NCBI RefSeq assembly: GCF_029338175.1
Contig: NZ_CP119862.1
Coordinates: forward strand, 4,620,839 to 4,684,838
Reading direction: 5' to 3'
DNA length: 64,000 bases
Source: Citrobacter enshiensis
GTDB taxonomy: Bacteria; Pseudomonadota; Gammaproteobacteria; Enterobacterales; Enterobacteriaceae
The first letter of the stretch is position 1; each line of letters opens with the position of its first letter. A model generated the notes under the pieces. The model saw only the letters and a list, made by a program, of their open reading frames with translations. It was not told the origin of the DNA and did not search any database. The translations under genes and the position numbers were made by a program. Shown in pieces: positions 11,112 to 22,235 of this stretch.

Positions 11112-11122
11112 AAGGACAAATT

Positions 11123-11785
11123 ATGGAACTGTATCTGGATACCGCCAACGTGGCGGAAGTTAAACGTCTGGCGCGTCTCTTTCCTCTCGCGGGGGTGACG
11201 ACGAATCCCAGCATTGTGGCAGCAAGTAAAGAGTCCGTCTGGGATGTGCTGCCCCGGCTGCAAAAAGCGATTGGTGAAGAAGGGACGCTGTTTGCCCAGA
11301 CAATGAGCCGAGACGCACAAGGCATGGTGGAAGAGGCCAAACGTCTGAGCGATGCGGTTCCGGGGATCGTGGTAAAAATCCCGGTCACGTCCGAAGGGTT
11401 AGCCGCCATAAAACAGCTGAAAAAAGAAGGCATCACTACGCTGGGTACCGCCGTGTACAGCGCAGCGCAAGGGCTACTTGCCGCGCTGGCTGGCGCGAAA
11501 TATATCGCCCCCTATGTGAACCGCATTGATGCTCAGGGTGGTGATGGTATTCGTACGGTACAGGAACTGCAAATCTTGCTGGAACTTCACGCGCCAGAAA
11601 GCATGGTGCTCGCCGCCAGCTTCAAAACCCCGCGCCAGGCGCTGGATTGCATGTTGGCAGGATGCGAAGCAATCACCCTGCCTTTAGATGTAGCGCAACA
11701 AATGCTGAATACCCCTGCGGTAGAGTCGGCTATAGAGAAGTTTGAGCAGGACTGGAAAAATACGTTTGGTCATATCAACCTGTGA
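11123..11785 (+). CDS. fsaB: Fructose-6-phosphate aldolase
   Basis: Class I aldolase of the transaldolase-like family (TalC/FsaB), which cleaves fructose 6-phosphate to dihydroxyacetone and glyceraldehyde 3-phosphate. The Schiff-base lysine is K85 in [15 protein letters not shown] near residue 24 and AASFKTPRQ near 165 are family motifs; 220 residues is the standard length. It is followed after 12 nt by gldA. The pairing makes sense because GldA interconverts dihydroxyacetone and glycerol. The usual upstream partner ptsA is only a remnant. Confidence 0.96.
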   Translation: MELYLDTANVAEVKRLARLFPLAGVTTNPSIVAASKESVWDVLPRLQKAIGEEGTLFAQTMSRDAQGMVEEAKRLSDAVPGIVVKIPVTSEGLAAIKQLKKEGITTLGTAVYSAAQGLLAALAGAKYIAPYVNRIDAQGGDGIRTVQELQILLELHAPESMVLAASFKTPRQALDCMLAGCEAITLPLDVAQQMLNTPAVESAIEKFEQDWKNTFGHINL

Positions 11786-11797
11786 GGGAAATAGAGT

Positions 11798-12901
11798 ATG
11801 GATCGCATTATTCAATCACCTGGTAAATACATCCAGGGTGCAGATGTTATCACCCGTCTTGGCGACTACCTCAAACCAATGGCGGAACGCTGGCTGGTGG
11901 TCGGCGACAAATTTGTCTTAGGTTTTGCCCAGACAGCCCTGGAAAAAAGCTTTAAAGATGCCGGACTGGTGCTGGAAATTGCGCCGTTTGGCGGTGAATG
12001 TTCGCAAAACGAAATTGATCGCCTACGTGGCGTGGCTGAAAAAGCGCAGTGCGGCGCGGTGCTGGGTATCGGCGGCGGTAAAACGCTGGATACCGCAAAA
12101 GCGTTGGCCCACTTTATGGGAATTCCTGTTGCCATTGCGCCGACCATTGCCTCGACCGACGCACCGTGCAGCGCGCTCTCCGTTATCTACACTGACAAGG
12201 GTGAGTTCGACCGCTACCTGCTGTTGCCGCACAACCCGCATATGGTCATCGTTGATACCAAAATCGTTGCGGGCGCGCCTGCGCGTCTGTTAGCCGCAGG
12301 TATCGGCGATGCGCTGGCGACCTGGTTTGAAGCCCGAGCCTGTTCACGTAGCGGTGCGACCACCATGGCAGGTGGTAAGTGCACGCAGGCGGCGCTGGCG
12401 CTGGCCGAACTGTGCTACAACACGCTGATCGAGGAAGGTGAAAAAGCCATGCTGGCCGCTGAGCAGCATGTGGTGACGCCAGCTCTGGAGCGCGTCATTG
12501 AAGCCAACACCTACCTGAGCGGCGTGGGCTTTGAAAGCGGCGGTCTGGCGGCAGCGCATGCCATACACAACGGCCTGACGGCTATTCCGGATGCGCATCA
12601 CTACTATCACGGTGAAAAAGTCGCTTTCGGGACGCTGACACAACTGGTACTGGAAAATGCGCCGGTCGAAGAGATCGAAACCGTTGCCGCGCTGTGCCAT
12701 TCCGTCGGTTTGCCTATCACCCTGGCGCAACTGGATATTAAACAGGATATTCCGGCAAAAATGCGCACGGTTGCAGAAGCCTCTTGCGCAGAAGGCGAAA
12801 CGATTCACAACATGCCTGGTGGTGCCACACCGGATGAGGTCTATGCCGCCCTGTTGGTTGCCGACCAGTACGGTCAGCGTTTCCTGCAAGAATGGGAATA
12901 A
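11798..12901 (+). CDS. gldA: Glycerol dehydrogenase
   Basis: NAD-dependent, zinc-containing oxidation of glycerol to dihydroxyacetone (also acts on other diols). The iron-containing-ADH-family fold is shown by [13 protein letters not shown] at about residues 90-102 and the metal ligands D171, H254 and H271. The product has 367 residues, the E. coli length. It probably shares a transcript with fsaB and ends at a strong terminator. In E. coli yijF separates gldA from yijE; here the two are only 81 bp apart and yijF is absent. Confidence 0.97.
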   Translation: MDRIIQSPGKYIQGADVITRLGDYLKPMAERWLVVGDKFVLGFAQTALEKSFKDAGLVLEIAPFGGECSQNEIDRLRGVAEKAQCGAVLGIGGGKTLDTAKALAHFMGIPVAIAPTIASTDAPCSALSVIYTDKGEFDRYLLLPHNPHMVIVDTKIVAGAPARLLAAGIGDALATWFEARACSRSGATTMAGGKCTQAALALAELCYNTLIEEGEKAMLAAEQHVVTPALERVIEANTYLSGVGFESGGLAAAHAIHNGLTAIPDAHHYYHGEKVAFGTLTQLVLENAPVEEIETVAALCHSVGLPITLAQLDIKQDIPAKMRTVAEASCAEGETIHNMPGGATPDEVYAALLVADQYGQRFLQEWE

Positions 12902-12913
12902 AACCCGACTGAC

Positions 12914-12940
12914 ACTCCCGGCTCGTCCGGGAGTTTTTTT
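12914..12940 (+). terminator. gldA terminator
   Basis: Stem ACTCCCGG (12914-12921) with CCGGGAGT (12927-12934), 5-nt loop, followed by TTTTTT. Strong intrinsic terminator for fsaB-gldA. Confidence 0.93.
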
Positions 12941-12982
12941 ATGTTCTTTTTACGGCGGCACATTGCCGGGGAAAGATTGCCT

Positions 12983-13897
12983 TCACGACGATGACGTCAC
13001 CTTTTGCACCTGCGCCTCACGCTTTTTATAGCTGACGATTGCCAGCGCCAGAACGATCAGCATAATGCCGCCACCTTCCACGACGCCGGGGTTTTCACCG
13101 AGCAGCCACCAGGAAAACAGAACGCCGCAAACCGGAACCGCCAGGGTACTTAAGCTGGCAATACTGGCGGGCAGATTCCTCAGAACAAACAGCCACAAAC
13201 TCCAGGCCAGCGCCGTCGCCAGAATAGCGCTATAGCCCAGCGCCCAGAATACGATGGGTTGCCAGTCAACCTCGGGTTGCGGAACCCACCAGGCCACAGC
13301 GCTCATGATCAGCGCCGCATACAACATCTGCCATGCGGTTAACGCGAGTAAATCAATGTGAGGATGGCGGGCATACATCCGCTTGGCGACAATGGCGCTC
13401 GCTCCCCAGCTTACTCCGGAAAGGATCGCCAGCAACGCGCTCTTCAGCGAGGAGTAATCCAGCTGCCACGGCTGCATCACCAGCAGTAAACCGATTGCCG
13501 CAATCATAATCGCCGCGTATTGCAAACGCCGTAGTCGTTCGCCCAGAAACAGCGCCGCCAGAATCACCACCCAAAACGGCATGGTATAGGTCAGAATAGC
13601 CACCTTCCCCGCACCGCCGCTCATCAGCGCCCACTGCGCCAGCCCTATCATGCCGCAGGTCTGTAATAGCGCAATCGCCAGCGTATATTTGAACGGCGTT
13701 GGACGCAGCCCACGGCCGCGTAAGAGCAGTACGAGAAATAATATTAAGGCTCCGAAGATACAGCGCAGTGAAGTGAAGTCGAACGCGCCAATATAGGCCG
13801 TGACTTGCTTCATAAAGATCCAGCTATAGCTCCAGATAAGGGTGAGGATGATAAGACCACTGATTGCCAGTGAGTGACTCTTTCCTGAGGCTGACAT
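12983..13897 (-). CDS. yijE: EamA/DMT-family inner-membrane exporter
   Basis: Ten-helix drug/metabolite transporter superfamily protein with two EamA repeats (about residues 10-145 and 155-290). It matches E. coli YijE, which has been linked to cystine export. The start chosen is the ATG giving [14 protein letters not shown] (304 residues); the frame is open 24 codons further, but the extension has no family match. It is convergent with gldA and follows katG in the same direction, behind a hairpin. Confidence 0.92.
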   Translation of the reverse strand: MSASGKSHSLAISGLIILTLIWSYSWIFMKQVTAYIGAFDFTSLRCIFGALILFLVLLLRGRGLRPTPFKYTLAIALLQTCGMIGLAQWALMSGGAGKVAILTYTMPFWVVILAALFLGERLRRLQYAAIMIAAIGLLLVMQPWQLDYSSLKSALLAILSGVSWGASAIVAKRMYARHPHIDLLALTAWQMLYAALIMSAVAWWVPQPEVDWQPIVFWALGYSAILATALAWSLWLFVLRNLPASIASLSTLAVPVCGVLFSWWLLGENPGVVEGGGIMLIVLALAIVSYKKREAQVQKVTSSS

Positions 13898-13948
13898 GAT
13901 AAATCCAGTAAATTGGCGTTCCCTGAAAATACTATACGCCGACAAATA

Positions 13949-13984
13949 CACTTCAGCGACGACAATCACGCCGCCGCTGAAGTG
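13949..13984 (-). terminator. katG terminator hairpin
   Basis: A 10-bp stem, CACTTCAGCG (13949-13958) with CGCTGAAGTG (13975-13984), starts 26 bp after the katG stop in the leftward direction and is followed by TATTTGTC. It probably terminates katG just before yijE. Confidence 0.65.
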
Positions 13985-14010
13985 TTATCCGGTTACATCA
14001 CTACTAGTGA

Positions 14011-16191
<2,181 letters not shown>

Positions 16192-16324
16192 CTATATGCT
16201 CCCTTTACAGTGTTCTAACTACGATATACACCACCAGAGATAAGATATAGTTGAAATAATCCACAGATTCGATAGCTGATACCTTTTATATTTTTAGTTA
16301 CAGAGATGTAGATCAATGTGATCG

Positions 16325-16347
16325 AAAAAAAGCCCTCCGAAGAGGGC
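16325..16347 (-). terminator. metF terminator
   Basis: On the minus strand, stem GCCCTC (16347-16342) with GAGGGC (16337-16332), a TTCG tetraloop and seven U: a textbook intrinsic terminator just past metF. Confidence 0.94.
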
Positions 16348-16356
16348 CGAGGCATT

Positions 16357-17250
<894 letters not shown>

Positions 17251-17288
17251 TTACCTCATCAATCTTTTGTCATTATATGTTGTGTTGT

Positions 17289-17320
17289 GAACATCTATCC
17301 ATTTAGACGTCTAGATGTAA
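17289..17320. promoter_or_regulatory. MetJ operator (met boxes) of metF
   Basis: Four consecutive 8-bp units GAACATCT, ATCCATTT, AGACGTCT and AGATGTAA. AGACGTCT is the exact met-box consensus and the flanking units are degenerate, the usual arrangement for cooperative MetJ binding. They lie 42-73 bp upstream of the metF start. Confidence 0.88.
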
Positions 17321-17348
17321 AAATGACGGAAAAGCGGGATGCCGTCAA

Positions 17349-17403
17349 CTGAAAAATCACCATTAATGGTGAGGAATCCTCAGCCAACGTGAAATAAATT
17401 CAA
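17349..17403. repeat. Island-border repeat, copy 1
   Basis: About 54 bp related to positions 24974-25029: 28 of 32 bases match between 17351-17382 and 24976-25007, and the similarity continues more weakly downstream. It contains a perfect 14-bp palindrome CACCATTAATGGTG (17358-17371) overlapping a second dyad TGAGGAATCCTCA (17370-17382). In one plus-strand frame it reads MPSTEKSPLMVRNPQPT from an ATG at 17339, similar to the peptide encoded by copy 2. It lies at the metF side of the accessory island. Confidence 0.7.
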
Positions 17404-17438
17404 CATCACGACCCACACCCCTGCGTTGATAATCTTAC

Positions 17439-17462
17439 GGCCGGCCCGCATTCAGGCCGACC
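17439..17462 (-). terminator. Possible terminator of the first 5'-nucleotidase gene
   Basis: On the minus strand an 8-bp GC stem (17462-17455 with 17446-17439, one G-U pair) and 8-nt loop follow the stop at 17475; the downstream U-tract is weak. Confidence 0.5.
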
Positions 17463-17474
17463 AACTCACTAATT

Positions 17475-19028
17475 TCACTTCACATCTTTCACACGCATGC
17501 CTTTTAACTGCTCATCCGTCAGGGTGTTTCCCTTTTTGAAATAGTCCACTACGGCATTAGAGACGTAGTAACCGCCGGATGTATTTCGCGCTGTACCTTC
17601 GGTAAACACCGTAAACCCATCTCCACCATCGGCAAGGAAACTATTGGTGGCAACAAGGTAAACCGTCGCATCCTCAACCGCTTTTCCATTGAGTGTAAAC
17701 GTGATGACCCGCTGGCCAACAGGCTTGCTGCTGTCATATTTCATCTCCACGCCTCTGGAAACCTGCAGTACGCCGTTGCTCAGTCCCGCCCCGTGCTCCA
17801 TCAGGCTACGCAGCTGCTTACCCGTCAATTTCATCGTGACCAGCTCGTTAGGGAATGGGAAGGTACTGATGACTCCGCCCATCGTTACCGCACCCGCCGG
17901 AATTTCATTACGAATACCGCCGGAATTGGTCAACGCTATTTGAGTGTCTTTACCCGCCGCGACCAGCAATGCGTCTGTCGCCAGATTCCCCAGCGAGGAC
18001 GATTCGCCATAGGCACGGGTCAGCTCAACTGGCGACTGCGCCACCGTCTGCTGTACCACTTTATCGAGCTTTTCATTCCAGCCGTCAATGACCCGTTTGG
18101 TCTGCGGATCGGGCTTCCACTCATCGGCAAAAATGGTCTTCAGCTCGAAGGTCTTCACTGCAAAATGATGCGGTTTCTCTTTGTAATCAAGCACCAACTT
18201 ACCGACATCGATACCACCGCTGTCGGTCGAGAGGATCAGGGTATCGCCCACTTTGATCGGTTCTGGCGTTCCTACGTGCGCATGCCCGGTGATAAGAATA
18301 TCCAGCCCCTTCACCTGGCTTGCGGTCTGAATATCTTTATCCAGCGCACGACGCACATCGGTACTGCCCTGGCTGGACTGACGCGCAGGTACGCCTTCAT
18401 GAATCAACGCCACGGTCAAATCCACTTTGCCTTTCAGTTCATCGATATAGCGCTGCAGCCACTTAACTTCATCCCGCGCTTCAATCCCCACGCGCGTCGC
18501 AGCGGAAACGGTATCATCGAAGGCAAACACGCCGTGCAAACCGATAACGCCAATTTTCACGCCATCCTTCTCAATAATGGTGTAAGGCTTGTCCCAGAAC
18601 GCTTTACTGCTGTTCTGATAGAAAATATTCCCCTGCACAACCGGGAACTTCGCCTGGCTTAGCTGTAACAGCGTGTTGTCCCAGCCGTGATCGAATTCAT
18701 GATTCCCCATGGTGACAGCGTCAAACTGCATGGTATTCATGATATCAATAATCGCTTTGCCCTTTGTCAGGCTGCTGATATACGGCCCGGTGAAATAATC
18801 TCCCGCATCCAAAAACCACGTGGCGCTGTTTTTGGCTTTCTCCTGTTTTACCAGAGTGGTGATATTCGCCCAACCACCAATATCGCGTTTGCCATCGGCA
18901 ATCCATGGCACTTTATAAGGTTCGACGTGAGCATGGAGATCGTTGGTATAGATAATCGTGACATCTTTCGCGGATGCCCAGAATGGCAGTGAGACCAACA
19001 CACCGACAGCAAGCATTTTTAATTTCAT
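17475..19028 (-). CDS. Exported 5'-nucleotidase/metallophosphatase (paralogue A)
   Basis: Secreted 517-residue member of the UshA/YfkN 5'-nucleotidase family, expected to dephosphorylate nucleotides in the periplasm. A signal peptide ([20 protein letters not shown], then KDVT) is followed by the calcineurin-like metal motifs YTNDLHAH near residue 30, [14 protein letters not shown] near 112 and GHAHVG near 245. The C-terminal substrate domain has NSGGIR and the base-stacking region FLADGGDGF near 475. Start: ATG at 19028 with AAGGG 7 nt upstream; a TTG two codons earlier is rejected. It is divergent from the zinc-ribbon gene, and a perfect CRP site lies 60-75 bp upstream. Close to paralogue C, more distant from B. 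The natural substrate is not known. Confidence 0.9.
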   Translation of the reverse strand: MKLKMLAVGVLVSLPFWASAKDVTIIYTNDLHAHVEPYKVPWIADGKRDIGGWANITTLVKQEKAKNSATWFLDAGDYFTGPYISSLTKGKAIIDIMNTMQFDAVTMGNHEFDHGWDNTLLQLSQAKFPVVQGNIFYQNSSKAFWDKPYTIIEKDGVKIGVIGLHGVFAFDDTVSAATRVGIEARDEVKWLQRYIDELKGKVDLTVALIHEGVPARQSSQGSTDVRRALDKDIQTASQVKGLDILITGHAHVGTPEPIKVGDTLILSTDSGGIDVGKLVLDYKEKPHHFAVKTFELKTIFADEWKPDPQTKRVIDGWNEKLDKVVQQTVAQSPVELTRAYGESSSLGNLATDALLVAAGKDTQIALTNSGGIRNEIPAGAVTMGGVISTFPFPNELVTMKLTGKQLRSLMEHGAGLSNGVLQVSRGVEMKYDSSKPVGQRVITFTLNGKAVEDATVYLVATNSFLADGGDGFTVFTEGTARNTSGGYYVSNAVVDYFKKGNTLTDEQLKGMRVKDVK

Positions 19029-19087
19029 GATCAATCCCTTTCAGTGATTTAAAGAAGCGCTACGTTACGTTCTGAAAGGTTTTTTTA

Positions 19088-19103
19088 TGTGAGAAAACTC
19101 ACA
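19088..19103. promoter_or_regulatory. Consensus CRP site upstream of paralogue A
   Basis: TGTGAGAAAACTCACA matches TGTGA-N6-TCACA at all ten positions, and the flanks extend it to ATGTGA/TCACAT. It lies in the 133-bp divergent gap, 60-75 bp before the nucleotidase start, compatible with CRP activation. It could also act on the rightward zinc-ribbon gene. Confidence 0.8.
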
Positions 19104-19161
19104 TCCATCGGTGGTAATTGCAGGCCAAAATCAACGACCATTAAAAATCGTTGGTAATACG

Positions 19162-20286
19162 ATGTCTTCTCTGTTCACCATCAACTGCTGCAAGTCCTTC
19201 GGCTGCCACAATCTGGGGCTGGCGCGCTCGCCAGATTACACCTGGCCAGATTATCGGCTGGGTTATGCCGCACTGCACTGCCGGGCCTGCGGGAGTAATC
19301 CTCCCTTATTCAACGACGCGGAGTTTCGGATCTGGGCATCGGCCGGGTTATCAGATTACGCCAAAGAGAGCGGTCATTTTTGCCCTGCCTGCTATCAAAA
19401 GGAGATTATCCGCTATGGTCATAATCCGGGTGGGACACAGCGCGTACAGTGTCTGCATTGTAAAAAAGTCTGGACGCCCCGGCAGCAGCTGACCCCCATC
19501 GATCCGCCAGAGCAATTCGCGACGATCCCCCTTATCGTACCTTTTCAGGGGGCAAGCGCAGACCAGCAACTCTATGTATTACTCAGCTTTGACGCTATTC
19601 GCGGCAATGTGCTGCATATTTCCAGCAATTTCACGCCTCACCCTGCTGGTGATTCACTACTTTACCGCTGGCATGGCATGGGTGAGTCAGCGGATATTCA
19701 TAACGATATTATTCAGCGTGTGAATCAACGAGAAACCGAGTTTTTACGCCGCAGCCAGTTTGATGAAATTCAGTACGGGAGCGCCGCGCTCAAGCGTAAC
19801 GCCAGCGGCGCTGTTTTGCGCCCAGTGATTGCTGCCCACAGTCATTTCCGGGTGCTGAAAACGCGTTTCCCGGAGGTGGCGGAACATATCGTGGCGCATG
19901 AATGCTTTCTACGCGGTGCAGTGATTACCGCCTGGGCGGATCTGTTTCGCCATCGTCGCGGCGCGCTTTGGTTCGTTGAAGAAGACATAAAAGACACCGC
20001 ATGTTCCGCACCCTGGCAATTGCTGGGTAAAACGCATCAGGGATGGTGGCAAAACCAATGGCAGTTATGGGGACAGAGTGACAACCGAAAGATGGTCTGC
20101 CTGCTAACAAAAGCCCCTTTAGAAAAAGGAGCAACCGTCACTCTGGCAGCCAGTCATCGCTTTATCACATGGCTGAAAGAGCAGCCCGAATTTACCCACA
20201 GCGCCCTGTTTTCCGCCGGACGCGTAACGAAAATACTGGCTTCGCTGGCTCGCAAATACAATGCATTACTCTCTTTGACCAGTTAG
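19162..20286 (+). CDS. Zinc-ribbon protein with an InsA-like N-terminal domain, unknown function
   Basis: A 374-residue protein I cannot name. The N-terminal 105 residues are cysteine-rich (C9, C10, C15, C40xxC43, C74xxC77, C97xxC100). The segment CPACYQKEIIRYG followed by a CLHCKKVW knuckle resembles the zinc ribbon of the IS1 protein InsA. The remaining 260 residues show no transposase DDE signature that I recognise and no membrane segments. Start: ATG at 19162 (MSSLFTINCC); the frame is open 17 codons further to a GTG, and neither start has a good Shine-Dalgarno. It lies inside the nucleotidase island, divergent from paralogue A. It could be a domesticated element protein or a regulator; both are speculative. 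Confidence 0.75.
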   Translation: MSSLFTINCCKSFGCHNLGLARSPDYTWPDYRLGYAALHCRACGSNPPLFNDAEFRIWASAGLSDYAKESGHFCPACYQKEIIRYGHNPGGTQRVQCLHCKKVWTPRQQLTPIDPPEQFATIPLIVPFQGASADQQLYVLLSFDAIRGNVLHISSNFTPHPAGDSLLYRWHGMGESADIHNDIIQRVNQRETEFLRRSQFDEIQYGSAALKRNASGAVLRPVIAAHSHFRVLKTRFPEVAEHIVAHECFLRGAVITAWADLFRHRRGALWFVEEDIKDTACSAPWQLLGKTHQGWWQNQWQLWGQSDNRKMVCLLTKAPLEKGATVTLAASHRFITWLKEQPEFTHSALFSAGRVTKILASLARKYNALLSLTS

Positions 20287-20524
20287 CACCGACTTTGGGG
20301 TTGAGGTGAATATCTACCTCATAAAACACCCGATGCCCCTGACTACGCTGCGTCAATGTTGCACTTACTGCAGCCATTTTTTCTTATTTCTGCAGGTCAC
20401 GAATACGCAGTATGAAACAGTTTTTATTTTACCCTTGTAGAAACACTTACTGTTTTTCAATAAAAATAATTTATTGTTTATCTCAATATATACATATTTT
20501 CAATGTTTAATTAATAACATTTTT

Positions 20525-20540
20525 TGTAGCTAAGATCACA
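20525..20540. promoter_or_regulatory. Candidate CRP site upstream of paralogue B
   Basis: TGTAGCTAAGATCACA matches the CRP half-sites at 9 of 10 positions, about 95-110 bp before the gene. It suggests that this nucleotidase, like paralogue A, may be under catabolite control. Confidence 0.5.
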
Positions 20541-20558
20541 TAACATCCCCTTCATGTA

Positions 20559-20613
20559 GCGTTAAATAGATTGGCATTTTATAAATAAGCTTAATTTTAT
20601 ATCTATTTAACGC
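20559..20613 (+). promoter_or_regulatory. 13-bp stem hairpin in the 5' leader of paralogue B
   Basis: GCGTTAAATAGAT (20559-20571) pairs perfectly with ATCTATTTAACGC (20601-20613), enclosing 29 nt. It ends 10 nt before the Shine-Dalgarno. It could be an mRNA leader structure or a DNA operator; function unknown. Confidence 0.6.
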
Positions 20614-20633
20614 CATCGTATCCAGGAGGAATG

Positions 20634-22184
20634 ATGCGAACTACATTTAATGTAATATCAGTTATATTCGCCACGATATTTTTCCACAGCGCCTTAGCAC
20701 AAGACGTCACTATTTATTACACTAACGATATTCATGCCCATGTAAATCCAGCAAAAATCCCCGCAGTTGATAAAAACAGGGCGGTTGGTGGAATGGCAAA
20801 TATCGCAGGCGTAGTTAATGAAGCGAAGAAAAAAAATAAAGATGTTTTCTTCTTTGATGCTGGCGACTACTTTACTGGCCCATATATCAGTACATTGACT
20901 AAAGGTGAAGCAATTATTGATATAATGAATGCCATGCCTTTTGATGCTGTATCTGTTGGTAATCATGAATTTGATCATGGTGTATCTAACATGGTTACAC
21001 AACTATCAAAAGCGAAATTTCCTGTGTTGCTGGGAAATATTTACTACACCGATACCAATAAACCCGTCTGGGATCACCCGTGGACCATCATTGAAAAAGA
21101 CGGGTTAAAGATCGGTGTAATTGGAATACATGGCGCATTTGCCTTTTATGATACTGTCGCAGCAAAAGCGCGTGAAGGCGTCGAAGCCAGAGATGAAATT
21201 AAGTATTTAAATAAAGCACTTTCAGAACTAAAAGGAAAAGTAGACATTACCGTTTTACTGATTCATGAAGGTGTCCCGGCGCGACAATCAAGTTTTGGCA
21301 ATAAAGATGTGGAAAGACTATTACAAGCAGATATCGATACAGCTAAAAAAGTAAATGGTGTTGATGTGTTGATTACTGGTCACGCACATGTCGGAACACC
21401 TCAACCTATAAAAGTTAATAATACATTAATTGTATCTACCGATGCATACGGTACTGATATTGGCAAACTGGTACTTGATTACAACCCGCAAACAAAGAAA
21501 ATTGATAGTTATAAAGGTGAGCTAATCACCATGTTTGCAGATAAATTTAAACCTGACACTATCGTTCAAAATACTATTAATAAATGGAATGAAAAGCTTA
21601 ATAAAATCACCAAGGAAGTTGTCGGTCATTCTCCAGCAGTTTTAACACGTGAGTACGGTAGTTCTTCTTCTACAGGCAACCTTATTCTTGATGCAATGAT
21701 GGAAAAAATACCTGATGCGGTTGCCGGATTTCAAAATAGCGGAGGAATGCGCGCTGATTTCCCTAAAGGAGATATCACGCTAGGAGATGTCATTAGCACT
21801 TTTCCCTTCAATAACGATCTCATTGAGATGGATTTGACTGGTCGCGATCTCAAATCGTTGATGGTACATGCGACAAATTTAACTAATGGCGTTTTACAGG
21901 TTTCAAAAAGCGTTGTTGTTGTCTACAACAGCAGTAAACCTCTCAACCAACGGCTGATCTCGTTCACCATCAATGGTAAGCCAGTAGAAGATAACCAAAC
22001 ATATCGTATTGCCACTCATTCTTTCTGTGCCAGTGGCGGCGACGGGTTTGAAGCATTTCTAAATGGAAAAAATGTGAAAACGCTTCCTGGAGTAACGTCG
22101 GCAGATTCGATTATTGATTATTTAAAAAATCACAACCCTATTACACCAGACTTAACTAAACGAGTTATGGACGTAGCAAAATAA
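20634..22184 (+). CDS. Exported 5'-nucleotidase/metallophosphatase (paralogue B)
   Basis: A 516-residue UshA/YfkN-type enzyme with a signal peptide ending SALA before QDVT, and metal motifs [30 protein letters not shown] and GHAHVG. The C-terminal substrate domain has QNSGGMR and FCASGGDGF. Start: the second of two adjacent ATGs (20634), because AGGAGG at 20624-20629 is too close to the first. It differs from A and C more than they differ from each other, and its codons are strikingly AT-rich, which suggests a separate origin. Paralogue C follows after 51 nt and is probably cotranscribed. Confidence 0.9.
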   Translation: MRTTFNVISVIFATIFFHSALAQDVTIYYTNDIHAHVNPAKIPAVDKNRAVGGMANIAGVVNEAKKKNKDVFFFDAGDYFTGPYISTLTKGEAIIDIMNAMPFDAVSVGNHEFDHGVSNMVTQLSKAKFPVLLGNIYYTDTNKPVWDHPWTIIEKDGLKIGVIGIHGAFAFYDTVAAKAREGVEARDEIKYLNKALSELKGKVDITVLLIHEGVPARQSSFGNKDVERLLQADIDTAKKVNGVDVLITGHAHVGTPQPIKVNNTLIVSTDAYGTDIGKLVLDYNPQTKKIDSYKGELITMFADKFKPDTIVQNTINKWNEKLNKITKEVVGHSPAVLTREYGSSSSTGNLILDAMMEKIPDAVAGFQNSGGMRADFPKGDITLGDVISTFPFNNDLIEMDLTGRDLKSLMVHATNLTNGVLQVSKSVVVVYNSSKPLNQRLISFTINGKPVEDNQTYRIATHSFCASGGDGFEAFLNGKNVKTLPGVTSADSIIDYLKNHNPITPDLTKRVMDVAK

Positions 22185-22235
22185 ATTTTAATGTATAGAA
22201 CTCATTTATTCAACAAGGGACGTAGGATGCAAATA

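Larger units (their letters stand above)
20287..20633 (+). other. AT-rich leader region of paralogue B
   Basis: About 345 bp without a gene, very AT-rich and unlike the flanking core genome. It holds a candidate CRP site (20525-20540) and a long-stem hairpin directly before the ribosome binding site (20559-20613). The AGGAGGA Shine-Dalgarno is at 20624-20630. Confidence 0.6.

Noticed and set aside
16192-16356. OxyR binding site upstream of katG
   Set aside because: ATAG words at 16247 and 16272 were noticed, but they are 25 bp apart rather than the 22 bp of the consensus, so I do not report a site.
17793-18662. 289-codon plus-strand frame over nucleotidase A
   Set aside because: Shadow of the minus-strand gene, which has all catalytic motifs.
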